Positions 29,449 to 38,386 of a DNA stretch of 64,000 nt are shown piece by piece (positions within the stretch are counted from its first letter, which is position 1; each line of letters begins with the position of its first letter). A program made the translations under genes and the position numbers. This DNA comes from Chelatococcus sp. HY11 (lineage in GTDB: Bacteria > Pseudomonadota > Alphaproteobacteria > Rhizobiales > Beijerinckiaceae): assembly GCF_018398335.1 (NCBI RefSeq), contig NZ_JAHBRX010000003.1:93598-157597 (forward strand), read 5' to 3'. The notes beneath the pieces were generated by a model. That model was not told where the DNA came from and searched no databases. It was given only the letters and a program-made list of their open reading frames with translations.

Positions 29449-29754
29449 CTAGTGGCTCAGTGACCGCCTTGCACTATCAATCAGTCTGGATTGAGTTTCG
29501 AAATCGTCGATCTGCCGTCGCAGACTGGCCAATAGCGGTCGTACGTCGTCGTCTCCGCAATCGAACGGATCTATGTCGCGCAGTCGAGCCTCGACGCGAG
29601 CGATCTGAACCGCTGCGCTATCCTTGAGGCTCCACAGTTCGGCAAGCCGCATCGCGACATTTGGATCGCCGACATAGGCGACAAGCCTCAAGCCCATCTC
29701 AAGCTCGATTTCGATATTGGCGCCTTCAGCACGCACGAGCGGAAAATCCCCCAT
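29449..29754 (-). CDS. Small hypothetical protein, paralogue of the 36188 gene
   Basis: A 101-residue protein. It is clearly related to the 98-residue product at 36188: MGDFPLVRAEGANIEIELEM versus MGDYPNVRANGAQIEIELER, then AYVGDPNVA versus AYVGDSNVA, and ELWSLKDSAAVQIARVE versus ELWSVKDSLAVRIALLE. The first half looks beta-rich and the second half helical. Function unknown. A GGGGG run precedes both ATGs, and both genes share a promoter-like sequence ~85 bp upstream, so they are probably expressed in the same way. Confidence 0.65.
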   Translation of the reverse strand: MGDFPLVRAEGANIEIELEMGLRLVAYVGDPNVAMRLAELWSLKDSAAVQIARVEARLRDIDPFDCGDDDVRPLLASLRRQIDDFETQSRLIDSARRSLSH

Positions 29755-29839
29755 AACCCCTCCCCCATTTCACGAAGCGACGCACATCGTGCGTGTCTGC
29801 CCTCCAGGTTAACAGGACCCGTTCCTACCAGAATGTTCA

Positions 29840-29870
29840 GGTTCTAGCGAACGTTAACTATTTTGGCAAA
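29840..29870 (-). promoter_or_regulatory. Conserved promoter upstream of the 29449 gene
   Basis: Read on the minus strand, TTGCCA and TAGAAC are separated by 17 bases, a sigma-70-like arrangement. The segment is nearly identical to 36567-36596, at almost the same distance (83-86 bp) from the start of the paralogous gene. The sequence between the paralogues' promoters and genes is less conserved. Confidence 0.55.
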
Positions 29871-30214
29871 TGTGAGAATAGGTTTGCTGGGAAGCTTTTC
29901 CAAGAGCGAGGGAACAGGCCATTTGAAAACTGTCGCATTCTGCGCTCCGGAAACTCGCGATTAGAACCTGGAGTAATGCCGGCCTCGTCAGCCCCACCCT
30001 TGTGCCCAACTGGCGGGGCTGCCCAGTCCCTCTCGCAGACTCTAAGCACAAGGGGTTTCGCCACTCCCAAGCTGAAGATCCGGCGGATCTCTGAGCCACA
30101 TCTTGTTGAGCGATGCGAGGACATGAAAAACCATACAATTGGCAGCCTTTTTGAGAAAGGTTGATCGATTTTGGCTGTCGTGATTTACGCTTTTGATGTA
30201 GACTCGAAAGGGTC
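29871..30214. other. Intergenic, no gene seen
   Basis: 344 bp upstream of the IS5 remnant. Short frames on both strands have no ribosome binding site or recognisable sequence. The right end near 30150 (AGAAAGGTTGATCGATTTTG) may be the terminal inverted repeat of the IS5 element. Confidence 0.35.
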
Positions 30215-30697
30215 GTGGTCGGATGGCCGACATTCAGCAAGAAGCTGAGGCGCTACCCGACTGATCTGACCGACGAGGAATGGTCGTTGATTGAACCGTT
30301 CATGCCGCCTGCCGCGCCGCGTGGACGGCCGCGAAGGATCGATCTACGCGAGGTGGTGAACGCGCTTCGCTATCTGGTGCGTACAGGCTGCGGATGGGAG
30401 ATGCTTCCGAACGATTTTCCGCCATGGCAGACGGTGTATTGGTGGTTTCGCGCCCTCATGCGCCGCTTGCTGTTCAGCACCATCCACGACATGGCGCTGA
30501 TGCTTGATCGTGAACGTGCCGGTCGCCATGCTAGCCCTTCGGCGGCGGTAATCGACAGCCAGTCGGTCAAGGCCCCCGCTGCAAAAAGCCATGGTTTTGA
30601 CGCCAACAAGAAGATCGTCGGCCGCAAACGTGACATCGCCGTGGACACGGATGATCGAGTGCAGGACGCCAAATCCGGCGGAATCGGTCCACCATAG
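30215..30697 (+). pseudogene. IS5-family transposase (IS1031-like), 3'-truncated
   Basis: N-terminal region DLTDEEWSLIEPFMPP and GCGWEMLPNDFPPWQTVYWW are typical of the IS5/IS1031 OrfA product, and AAVIDSQSVKAP holds the first catalytic aspartate. The frame is lost after DIAVDTDDR (about residue 150), so the second aspartate and the glutamate are missing. The trailing residues come from foreign DNA. Not functional. Confidence 0.8.
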
Positions 30698-30961
30698 AGC
30701 TCGGCGCGACCTCCATAGCCGGCCGAGGGTCAAGTTCAGAGAGAAGTGATCTAATCAGCACCAACCTCAATGGCGGGGTGGCGCACTTCCACCCGCGAGC
30801 CATTGTAGAAACATCCGATGGGCCCCCTCGCAGCCTAATTGCTTTCGCAAGTGACGCGTTGCTTATGTGCTCCGACCGGCGGCGGCGGCAGCTTTGGTGA
30901 AGCGATCGTCCGTGTCCACTGTGGTGGCTTGCCAACCCGTGGCGGTCTCAGTTGGCACTTC

Positions 30962-31168
30962 TCAACGCGAAACCGCTTCAAATCGAAAGCGTCCACGTTG
31001 CCTTCTCACGCGAACAGCTTCGATTATCTTGCCGGAGTTAGGATCCACAACACGCCATTCGTCAGGCGCTGTCTGCTCCAAGGTCACCTTGAGGCTAGGG
31101 TAGTAAAAATTTATACCTTGGAGAAGCGCATCGAGCGTCGGCGCAGATGCCAGAAGTTCTGTCATCAC
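30962..31168 (-). CDS. Small hypothetical protein
   Basis: A 68-residue frame (MMTELLASAPTLDALLQGIN, then YYPSLKVTLEQTAPDEWRVV, and a basic RVRRQRGRFRFE tail). The composition looks coding and the arrangement suggests a small alpha/beta fold, but no family is recognised and no good ribosome binding site is visible. Isolated between IS remnants. Confidence 0.35.
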   Translation of the reverse strand: MMTELLASAPTLDALLQGINFYYPSLKVTLEQTAPDEWRVVDPNSGKIIEAVRVRRQRGRFRFEAVSR

Positions 31169-32567
31169 GGATCGTATCTCGCAGTCGCATTGTTTGCGGC
31201 AAAAAAAAATCAGTCAAAAATTTCAGAAGTATGTCGACTGACGTAACTTGGAACTGTTCATATCGGCACGATGTCCCGGTTTCGCCCCCGAACGCGGATC
31301 AATGTGGCGGGCCATGATTTTGTTCGTTCTTACGTACCCGGCTCGCGAGACCAGGCCTTTCCGCCTGCGAAAGTCGATAACTATGACCAGGAATTTTGCT
31401 TGCCTGCGCCAAGGGACGCCCTGGTGCGCTGTGGTTTCGCAAAGAAAAAGGGCTGGCTTTCCAATGAGAGCCAGCCTAAGTCAAAATGCTTGACCGAAGT
31501 CGAAACATTCCAGAGGGGAACGGCCAAAAACAAACCCCACGCCGGGAGGGCGCGGAGCCCAACATCTTCAGCCATCGGCTGATATGACGCCTGCATCGTC
31601 ATTGTGCAACGCAGCATGAATCATGGCAGCTCTGCGCGATACGCAATGCACCTTATACAGCATCAAGTTACCTGTCTCATTTGCCTCTCTCTTGAGGCAA
31701 GCCTTAGTTTTCCACGGGTGTCCTAGTGGATGTGATGTTTAAACGTCAGTGGACCGCCAGGCTTTCCCCCACGGCGAGTTTGAGTATCGATCAACCGTCG
31801 ACATGAAGCCCGAAGATCAGCTTCCTCTCGAGTTATGTGCAGGGCTTCGGTTTCCTCAAGGCCTTCGAACCCGGTCCACGCAGGCGTCAGCGATCTGACG
31901 TCAATCGCTCCGAGAAAGGGATTCTCGGCCAACCTTTTGGGCATTGGCAATAAACTGTGCGATGTCCTCGCGAACCGCGGTGCGATAGGCCTGTTTAGGA
32001 TCATCTCGCATACTCGTCCCCATGGCGCGCCGGGTTGGAAAGCGAGGAACAACTTTCTCGAAGATGGTGGCGCGGTCGTGACAATCTTGCACCGGATCAA
32101 GGCAAAAGCGGCGCTCTATGGGATTGACGCCCCCTGCGAGCGTGCAAGCAATGTTGTCTGAAGCGCGCAGGACACTTCACAGGATATGGATTTTGGTCTT
32201 GAGTCCGTCCGTGATCGACCATGACAACGATCTGCATCCGTTTTTGCCGTCATTGGGTAGCACCGGCCTGATCATGCGTCATTCAAAGTCGGTTGGGTTC
32301 ATCTCAGCTTATTTTGAGCCTGAACCAGATTGAAAGCCGGGTGTCTGGAAACGCCCCCTGTTCGCCGCTCGTCCATCATTTTGGGGCGTGTCCGCAAACG
32401 GTCTTTGGCGGTGTGCTGCGACCCGTGACGAAACCGCAAGATCGGTCGAGCGCTTAATGGCTGCGGGCGCCTTGTGTGGCCACGGATGCAGCTGGTGCTG
32501 GACCACAGAGACCGGCATCTCGATGACGATCTGGACTTGGACGCATTGAGCAGCGGCATCGCTGAAC
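31169..32567. other. Gene-poor stretch, possible decayed gene at 31730-32090
   Basis: 1.4 kb with no intact gene recognised. On the minus strand two overlapping frames look partly coding and could be one frameshifted gene: RDDPKQAYRTAVREDIAQFI at about 31950-32010, then in another frame NPFLGAIDVRSLTPAWTGFE and ALHITREEADLRASCRRLID to about 31730. The rest (31250-31700 and 32100-32560) shows nothing recognisable. Confidence 0.3.
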
Positions 32568-32635
32568 TGCCCCCCGTTTAGACCGGACACCTGGCGTAAG
32601 CAGGAAGGCTCAAGGATATCCTTGAGGACAGGCTT

Positions 32636-33025
32636 ATGTCGGAGGACTATCAGCGCATCGAGGTGATCACGGGCACGGCCCGCCGGCGGCATTGGTCGAC
32701 GGAGGCGAAGCTGCGGATCATCGAGGAGAGTTTCGAGCCGGGCGAGACGGTGTCGTCGGTTGCGAGGCGCAGCGGCGTGGCGCCCAATCTTCTGTATCGT
32801 TGGCGCCGCCTGTTGAGCGAGGGAGGTGCGGCAGCCGTGGATTCGGACGAACCCGTTGTCGGCAGTTCGGAAGTGCGCCGGCTCGAAGAGCGTGTGCGTG
32901 ACCTGGAGCGGCTGCTCGGCCGCAAGACGATGGAGAACGAGATCCTCCGCGAGGCGCTCGCCAAATCGCAGACAAAAAAACCGACCTTGCGGCCGCTGTC
33001 GTTGCCGAAGGGAGGTTCCCGGTGA
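32636..33025 (+). CDS. IS3-family OrfA (helix-turn-helix protein)
   Basis: A 129-residue protein with an N-terminal transposase_8 helix-turn-helix (RRHWSTEAKLRIIEESFEPG, then SSVARRSGVAPNLLYRWRRL) and a leucine-zipper-like helix (VRRLEERVRDLERLLGRKTM). A run of seven A residues near 32976 is a likely -1 frameshift site that would make the OrfAB fusion transposase. OrfA alone normally represses and modulates transposition. Confidence 0.88.
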   Translation: MSEDYQRIEVITGTARRRHWSTEAKLRIIEESFEPGETVSSVARRSGVAPNLLYRWRRLLSEGGAAAVDSDEPVVGSSEVRRLEERVRDLERLLGRKTMENEILREALAKSQTKKPTLRPLSLPKGGSR

Positions 33026-33849
33026 AGCGTGTCGCCGAGGCGCTCGGCGTGGCGCGCTCCAACCTCATCGATCGGCACGGGGGCAGGACCAGGCCGCGCG
33101 GCGCCTACCGCAAGGCTGACGACGAGGGCTTGCTGCCGCTCATTCGTCGCCATGTCGATGCGCGGCCGACCTATGGCTACCGCCGCATCACGGCTCTGGT
33201 GAACCGGGAGCTGGCGGGAATGGGCATGCCCATCGTCAACCGCAAGCGGGTGCATCGGATCATGCAGCAGGCATCCCTGCTTCTCGATCCCCATACCGGA
33301 CGGCGCGAGGGCCGTGTCCATGACGGCAAGGTGATGGTCATGCGCTCCAACCTGCGCTGGTGTTCTGATGGGCTGGAGTTCGCCTGCTGGAACGGCGAGA
33401 TCATTCGCATGGCCTTCATCATCGACGCCTTCGATCGCGAGATCATCGCCTGGACCGCGGTGAGCGGCGCCGGTATCAGCGGCTCGGACGTGCGCGACAT
33501 GATGCTGGACGCCGTCGAGAAGCGCTTCGGCTCCGTCCGTGCGCCGCATCCGGTCGAGCATCTCTCCGACAATGGCAGCCCCTACACCGCCAGGGAGACA
33601 CGCGACTTTGCGACCGCCCTGAACCTCGTGCCCTGCTTCACCCCGGTGAAGAGCCCGGAGTCGAACGGCATGTCAGAGGCCTTCGTCAAAACCTTCAAGC
33701 GCGACTACCTGCGCATATCACCCTTGCCGGACGCACCATCCGCGCTCCGGCAGATCGCCGGATGGATCGAGGACTACAACGAGATCCATCCTCATTCAGC
33801 GCTCCGCATGCGCTCCCCACGGGAGTTCATCAGGGCTCAAACCCAATAG
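33022..33849 (+). CDS. IS3-family OrfB (rve integrase-type transposase)
   Basis: A 275-residue protein beginning at a GTG that overlaps the orfA stop. HTH_21-like segment RPTYGYRRITALVNREL is followed by the DDE core: FIIDAFDREIIAW (first D), HLSDNGSPYTA (second D) and SPESNGMSEAFVKTFKRDY (E), then the HSALRMRSPREF end typical of IS2-group enzymes. Intact; likely made mostly as an OrfAB fusion through the poly-A slip. Confidence 0.9.
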   Translation: MKRVAEALGVARSNLIDRHGGRTRPRGAYRKADDEGLLPLIRRHVDARPTYGYRRITALVNRELAGMGMPIVNRKRVHRIMQQASLLLDPHTGRREGRVHDGKVMVMRSNLRWCSDGLEFACWNGEIIRMAFIIDAFDREIIAWTAVSGAGISGSDVRDMMLDAVEKRFGSVRAPHPVEHLSDNGSPYTARETRDFATALNLVPCFTPVKSPESNGMSEAFVKTFKRDYLRISPLPDAPSALRQIAGWIEDYNEIHPHSALRMRSPREFIRAQTQ

Positions 33850-33875
33850 CCGGATGTCCGGCCAAACGGGGGGCA

Positions 33876-34238
33876 CTCCAATCGCCTTATTCGAAAATCA
33901 TTTCCATCGGCAGTTTATCGCGACTGACTTCTGGCCAGCGGAGAGGAAGCATGCGACTTCCTGATCTATTGCCAGGGGGTGGGCCTCGTTCCGGAGGTGC
34001 GGAAGCATGGGGCGATCGCGGGAATTTTTTTGCCGCTGAAATAGCTCGCTCCGACGGCGGCCTTTCTCTGCTGATCGCAAGAACTGGACGGGCCGCTATC
34101 CACGCAACCTTGGTCTCTTGGGGGGTCACGGCGTAGCCGGGCGCGGTCGGCCATGCAGACGCGAGGCTGTTAGTCAGCTTGTCATTTGAACAAGCTAAAG
34201 TTCAGTTTGTTATGTACCAGTTGCAGGTGACGCCAACG
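33876..34238. other. Intergenic, no gene seen
   Basis: 363 bp between the IS3 element and the CYTH gene. A short plus-strand frame (33950-34136) has no family resemblance. AT-rich sequence at 34170-34215 may include the promoter of the CYTH gene. Confidence 0.3.
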
Positions 34239-34748
34239 ATGCCGAAAGAGATCGAACGCAAGTTCCTTCTTGCGAACGACAGCTGGAGGGAGGCCGTTTC
34301 TCGCTCCATCCGGCTGCGTGATGGAATTCTAGCCTTTTATGACGGGCGCAAAATCCGCATCCGCTTCTACAATGAAAAAGCGACACTGACTGTGAAAGGC
34401 CCGCGTAGGGGATTGGTCAGGGACGAGTTCGAATATGAAATACCGGCGTCCGATGGCTTGATCCTGCTGGAGCAACACTGCAAAGGCGACGTTCTCGAGA
34501 AAACGCGCCATCATATCATCTTCGGTGAGCGCGAATGGGTCGTCGACGAATATCACGGCCTCTTGGAGGGGGTGATCCTTGCTGAAGTCGAGCTGCCAAG
34601 CGAGGAAGCCTGTCTTGTCCTTCCCGATTGGGTGGCCAAGGAAGTCACGCAGCTTGAGAAATATCGCAAGGTCAACTTGGTGAAGGCACGAAAGCGCAAA
34701 GTCGCAGACGCCGTTCGTCGTGCCGGAAAGGTGCATCAGCCAAAATAA
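34239..34748 (+). CDS. CYTH-domain protein (triphosphatase/class IV adenylate cyclase-like)
   Basis: A 169-residue single-domain CYTH protein. The signature EIERKFLL is at the N-terminus, with alternating charged strands lining the tunnel fold: IRIRFYNEKATLTVKGP, RDEFEYEIP and GVILAEVELPSE. Members hydrolyse tripolyphosphate or thiamine triphosphate, or make cAMP, with Mg2+ or Mn2+ bound by the ExExK motif. Substrate cannot be assigned here. Start at 34239 places ExExK at residues 3-7 as in relatives; upstream ATGs at 34179 and 34212 are possible. No operon partner. Confidence 0.85.
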   Translation: MPKEIERKFLLANDSWREAVSRSIRLRDGILAFYDGRKIRIRFYNEKATLTVKGPRRGLVRDEFEYEIPASDGLILLEQHCKGDVLEKTRHHIIFGEREWVVDEYHGLLEGVILAEVELPSEEACLVLPDWVAKEVTQLEKYRKVNLVKARKRKVADAVRRAGKVHQPK

Positions 34749-35020
34749 GCGGCCCAAAGATCTGAACACCGCCTAAGGCAAAGAAGAACGCGCCCGAAAA
34801 GGCCTGTTTCTCGACTCTCGGATTCATTTCTTATCCGCTCGGCCGCAACATCACCTATCCCCGGACGATCCGGGTCGACAACGTCCTATGTCGCGAAGCA
34901 GCTTTGGGCTTTGGCCAACAGGTCTCAACGCGCCGGCAGATCGCCTGATCCAGATGGTTTCCACCGTCAACGGGATCGCTCCCAGCCATAGCAAACACAG
35001 GATCCAGCGGCATCGACGCG

Positions 35021-35838
35021 GGTTGTGTCGCAAACTTTTCATCAATGGGAAAGTGGCATGGAGGCGATCCAATCGGGATCATCGTGATGTTCAAAGGCCG
35101 CCACTTCGATCAGTCTGTCATCCTGCTATGCGTGCGCCGGTATCTGGCTTACAATTTGAGCCTGCGCGATCTGGAGGAGATGATGGCTGAGCGCGGCGTC
35201 TGTGTGGATCACGCGACCATTAATCGCTGGGTCAGGCGCTTCTCGCCAATGCTGCTGGAACGCTTCAACCGCCGCAAGCGCGCTGTATCCGGCAAATGGC
35301 ATATGGACGAAACCTACATCAAGGTCCGCGGTCAGTGGATGTACATCTATCGCGCCATCGACAGTGTCGGCGATACGGTGGAGTTCCTGCTGCGCGAGCA
35401 ACGCGATCTGCTGGCGGCCGAGCGCTTTCTGCGCAAAGCACTGCACCGGCATGGTCGGCCCGACTGCATTGTTATCGACGGCAGCCAAACCAATCAGGAA
35501 GCTATCATCGCCTGTGACAGCGAAAGCCGGTTACGGGATCGAACGGCCAGAGCCCTGAAGCCGATCCGAATACGCCGCAGCCAATATCGCAACAACCGGA
35601 TCGCGCAGGATCACCGGCGCATCAAGCGCCGGGTCAGACCGATGATGGGGTTCAAGGCGTTCTCATCAGCTGAGGCTACATTGGCCGGCCTCGAGATGGT
35701 TCATATGATGCGCAAGCATCAGGGACGTTTTGCCTTCAACCCGAGGCCAACCCTGAAGACGCAATTCGAGGCAATCGCCGCCTGAAAGCCGTTAAGACAA
35801 TGCAGTCTTTAAACGATCTCAGAATTTGCGACACAACC
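35021..35838 (+). mobile_element. IS6-family (IS26-like) insertion sequence, intact copy
   Basis: Terminal inverted repeats GGTTGTGTCGCAAA at 35021 and TTTGCGACACAACC ending at 35838, 818 bp. The flanking 8 bp do not match (TCGACGCG versus GGTTCGTG), so there is no target duplication. A second, truncated copy in the opposite orientation lies at 52008-52673. IS6 elements commonly form cointegrates and flank rearranged segments. Confidence 0.9.
35045..35785 (+). CDS. IS6-family transposase
   Basis: A 246-residue DDE transposase: zinc-finger-like/HTH start (FKGRHFDQSVILLCVRRYLA, then MMAERGVCVDHATINRW), WHMDETYIKVRGQW with the first D, CIVIDGSQTNQEAI with the second, and QDHRRIKRRVRPMMGFKAF with the glutamate region. 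The frame opens at 35045, but the usual family start corresponds to the ATG at 35087 (MFKGRHF). Complete, presumably active. Confidence 0.9.
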   Translation: MGKWHGGDPIGIIVMFKGRHFDQSVILLCVRRYLAYNLSLRDLEEMMAERGVCVDHATINRWVRRFSPMLLERFNRRKRAVSGKWHMDETYIKVRGQWMYIYRAIDSVGDTVEFLLREQRDLLAAERFLRKALHRHGRPDCIVIDGSQTNQEAIIACDSESRLRDRTARALKPIRIRRSQYRNNRIAQDHRRIKRRVRPMMGFKAFSSAEATLAGLEMVHMMRKHQGRFAFNPRPTLKTQFEAIAA

Positions 35839-35973
35839 GGTTCGTGATGGCTGCGCTCGAATGATCATAGCCGGTGGTCATGAGCCTCGAAATCAGACGA
35901 TCAAGGATTTCCTTGATGTCTTGGCCTCGCACCAGCCGGCTGAAGGCTGGGCTGTCGGCTACCACCTCGCCCG

Positions 35974-36156
35974 TCAATGATGGCGACATGAGCTATTATC
36001 TGGCCGGTATCGGGGCGCATGAACACACTCCACGGATCCGCGATCGATCTCCGCGCTAATGCCGGCCTGGAACACCGCTGCCTCAGCTCGATAAAGCTTT
36101 GCGAGCGCCCGATCTGGCAGAGGCGTGGAAGGGAATGGTGTGATCTTGGCGTCCAT
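35974..36156 (-). CDS. Possible small hypothetical protein
   Basis: A 60-residue frame from the ATG at 36156 (MDAKITPFPSTPLPDRALAK, then LYRAEAAVFQAGISAEI) lying just downstream of the 36188 gene on the same strand. The first 45 residues look coding; the last part (SSCRHH) may come after a frameshift near the IS6 element. No family recognised. Confidence 0.25.
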   Translation of the reverse strand: MDAKITPFPSTPLPDRALAKLYRAEAAVFQAGISAEIDRGSVECVHAPRYRPDNSSCRHH

Positions 36157-36187
36157 GGCGAGAACCTGCCACAGCAGGAAACTGGCT

Positions 36188-36484
36188 TCAACAAAGGTGT
36201 TGCGTCTGGTCTGCCTCCAGGGACACTTCGAGCTCGCCGATTTGGTGACGAAGCCCACGGAGGAGCTCGATGTGTCCCCCGTCCACCGATGTTCGGGGAT
36301 CTATTTCTCGCAGATGCTTCTCCAAAAGAGCGATACGAACGGCCAAGCTGTCCTTTACGCTCCACAGCTCCTCAAGCAAGGCCGCAACATTCGAATCGCC
36401 GACGTAAGCTGAAAGCTTAAAGCCCCGTTCAAGCTCGATCTCTATCTGCGCGCCATTAGCGCGCACATTCGGATAGTCCCCCAT
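36188..36484 (-). CDS. Small hypothetical protein, paralogue of the 29449 gene
   Basis: A 98-residue protein starting MGDYPNVRANGAQIEIELER. It aligns over nearly its full length with the product at 29449 (GLRLVAYVGDPNVAMRLAEL versus GFKLSAYVGDSNVAALLEEL). The N-terminal half is predicted beta-strand, the C-terminal half helical (VKDSLAVRIALLEKHLREID). Function unknown. Start chosen at 36484 because it matches the paralogue and follows GGGGG; a longer frame begins at 36547. Confidence 0.65.
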   Translation of the reverse strand: MGDYPNVRANGAQIEIELERGFKLSAYVGDSNVAALLEELWSVKDSLAVRIALLEKHLREIDPRTSVDGGHIELLRGLRHQIGELEVSLEADQTQHLC

Positions 36485-36566
36485 ATCTCGCCCCCACCTA
36501 CCGGTCGATGCCACAAACTGTGCCTTGACCCTCGTCGAACACGGCACCGCTTAAGCCAATTACAGT

Positions 36567-36596
36567 GGTTCTAGTGAACGTAACTAATTTCGCAAA
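36567..36596 (-). promoter_or_regulatory. Conserved promoter upstream of the 36188 gene
   Basis: On the minus strand TTGCGA and TAGAAC are 16 bases apart, and the 30-bp block matches 29840-29870 with few differences. It lies 83 bp before the start codon, almost the same distance as in the paralogue. Confidence 0.55.
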
Positions 36597-37249
36597 CTGG
36601 AATTTCCTCCGACAGCTCCCATACTTGACCTAGACATTCCCCGCGCCGTACTTTACGAAAAGCGTCGATCTCTGAGCCGACGGCTAGAAACCCTGATTCA
36701 TTTCCCGACCCGCCAGGGCGTTCCCCCGCTCGGTGGGTTTCGTTTGTGCAATGATTTTGCAGTGGGAGGCCACCAGAGCCACCATGAGATTGCGTGCGGC
36801 AATCTCTGGCGTCGCTCCCCTTCCTTCAAGGGTCCGCCCGTCTGCGAGTGGAGAGGTGTATTCAGGGACACTGCTAATAAAAACACTCCACCAGTGCCGC
36901 CCGCCTGTCTCAGGAGCTTGCTAATTTCAGCATGGTAGGCTCGCTTGTGATTCGATGGCGGGATGAAGTTTTGCTCCATACTTGCACGGAGAAGTGTTTG
37001 AGTTCTCTCGCCGGCAGTCGCGGGAGCTGCTATTTGTTCCTTCTTTGGCCTCACGAACTTTCTCCCCCATTTCATTGCTGAGACTGAGATTTCGCGCTTT
37101 AGCTGAACGGATCTATTCTATTCGCCCCAACCCTGTGTGCCGCTCGGCGACGGGCGATTCTCTAGGCATCTTATCCGTCCGCTGTGCTTCTGCCGATCGT
37201 GTGTTAAAATAAGATCCAGACGAATGGCGCAGCTGGGGGGAAGGCTGCA
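36597..37249. other. Intergenic, no gene seen
   Basis: 653 bp. Frames on both strands are short and have no family resemblance. The end near 37235 (GGGGGGAAGG) is the ribosome binding site of the LuxR-type gene. A region around 36720-36900 has coding-like composition but no recognisable protein. Confidence 0.35.
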
Positions 37250-38377
37250 ATGACTAACAAGTTTTCGCGGCGCGTAGCCGAAATTGGGGAGCTTATCGAC
37301 GAGGCGACATTCGACCCTAAAGGGTGGGACGACGCGCTCGATGCGATGCATCGCCTCATGCCCGAGACGCAAATTGTGCTTCATACACGAGATTCCTTGG
37401 CACCCGGCACTACACCGGTCCTACTTCGGGGCTGGGATATGACTCATATAGCGTCTTACACCCAGCACTATGCCGCACTGAATCCGTGGGTTCCCATAAT
37501 GGCGGAGGCGCCATTAATGGTCCCCGTATGGACGGAAGACACATTGCCGTCGTCGTCATTCGAAAATACCGAGTTCTATACAGATTGGCTCCGTGGCGCT
37601 GGCAATGCGCTTAGCGCCACGGGCCTGAAGCTCTTTCAGGAGAGCGGTCGAAATGCCTCTATCGATCTTCATTATAGCATCCGGCACAACGAGGCTCATC
37701 ACCGCGATGCGAGGAAGCTACTTTCCGCTATTGCGCCTCGTCTCCGTCGGTCGATAGCCGCAGCGCGTGTTTTTCACCCCACCGCTGCCCGCACAGACCT
37801 GCCTGGAGCTCTGACCGAAGCGGCCTTTCTCGTCGACACCAATTGCGTGGTTCGCGACCACAACGGCGCTGCGCAGCAGTTGCTTGAATCAGGAAGCACA
37901 CTCTCATTGTCCCCTAAAGGGAGACTGCTCCTGAGCCCCTGTGGTTGGAACGAATGGCTGGAGGAACAAGTAGCTCGAGCCTGCGGAGCCAAGAAGTCCA
38001 AGCCTGTAACGTCTGCGCGACAACCGTCTGGCTCGTTCAATGTCATCGTTCTTCCCATTCGCGATCGGACTAGCAATTTCTCTGGGATAGCGTCACTCTT
38101 TCCTCCGACATTGTATGCACTAGTCATCTTCCAGCGTGCGGCCCACCGAATCGAAATGGTCGTAAAGGATAACGCAAGAAACCCCTACCGGCTAACGGCA
38201 GCAGAGCAGCGGTTGGTTTCTGCGCTATTGGATGGCCGATCCCTTAGCGAGGCGGCCGAACAATTTGGCATCACTCGCGAGACGGTCCGAACTCATCTCC
38301 GCTCGATCTTTCTGAAAACTGGCACACACCGGCAGGTTGAGCTTGTACGTCTATTAATGAAGGTGCCCTCGGAGTAG
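37250..38377 (+). CDS. LuxR-family (GerE-type HTH) transcriptional regulator
   Basis: A 375-residue regulator. The C-terminal GerE helix-turn-helix is clear: LTAAEQRLVSALLDGRSLSE, then AAEQFGITRETVRTHLRSIF and LKTGTHRQVELVRLLM. The N-terminal ~300 residues are a sensor region of the kind found in many rhizobial solo LuxR proteins (FDPKGWDDALDAMHRLMP, later a PAS-like AAFLVDTNCVVRDHNGAAQQ). It is not a typical acyl-homoserine-lactone receptor and no LuxI is linked. It converges on the Ig-like repeat gene, ending 9 bp from it. Its targets are unknown. Confidence 0.85.
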   Translation: MTNKFSRRVAEIGELIDEATFDPKGWDDALDAMHRLMPETQIVLHTRDSLAPGTTPVLLRGWDMTHIASYTQHYAALNPWVPIMAEAPLMVPVWTEDTLPSSSFENTEFYTDWLRGAGNALSATGLKLFQESGRNASIDLHYSIRHNEAHHRDARKLLSAIAPRLRRSIAAARVFHPTAARTDLPGALTEAAFLVDTNCVVRDHNGAAQQLLESGSTLSLSPKGRLLLSPCGWNEWLEEQVARACGAKKSKPVTSARQPSGSFNVIVLPIRDRTSNFSGIASLFPPTLYALVIFQRAAHRIEMVVKDNARNPYRLTAAEQRLVSALLDGRSLSEAAEQFGITRETVRTHLRSIFLKTGTHRQVELVRLLMKVPSE

Positions 38378-38386
38378 AGATAAACT

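Larger units (their letters stand above)
32568..33875 (+). mobile_element. IS3-family insertion sequence (IS2-like group)
   Basis: Terminal inverted repeats TGCCCCCCGTTTAGACCGGA at 32568 and, on the other strand, TGCCCCCCGTTTGGCCGGAC ending at 33875; length 1308 bp. It has two overlapping genes as in IS3 elements. No target duplication was recognised. Appears complete. Confidence 0.85.

Noticed and set aside
34749..35020. Possible transposase or integron remnant before IS6
   Set aside because: A frame with SYVAKQLWALANRSQRAG looked protein-like, but no family could be named and it lacks a start, so it was not annotated.
35013..35846. Target duplication around the intact IS6
   Set aside because: TCGACGCG and GGTTCGTG do not match, so no duplication was annotated.
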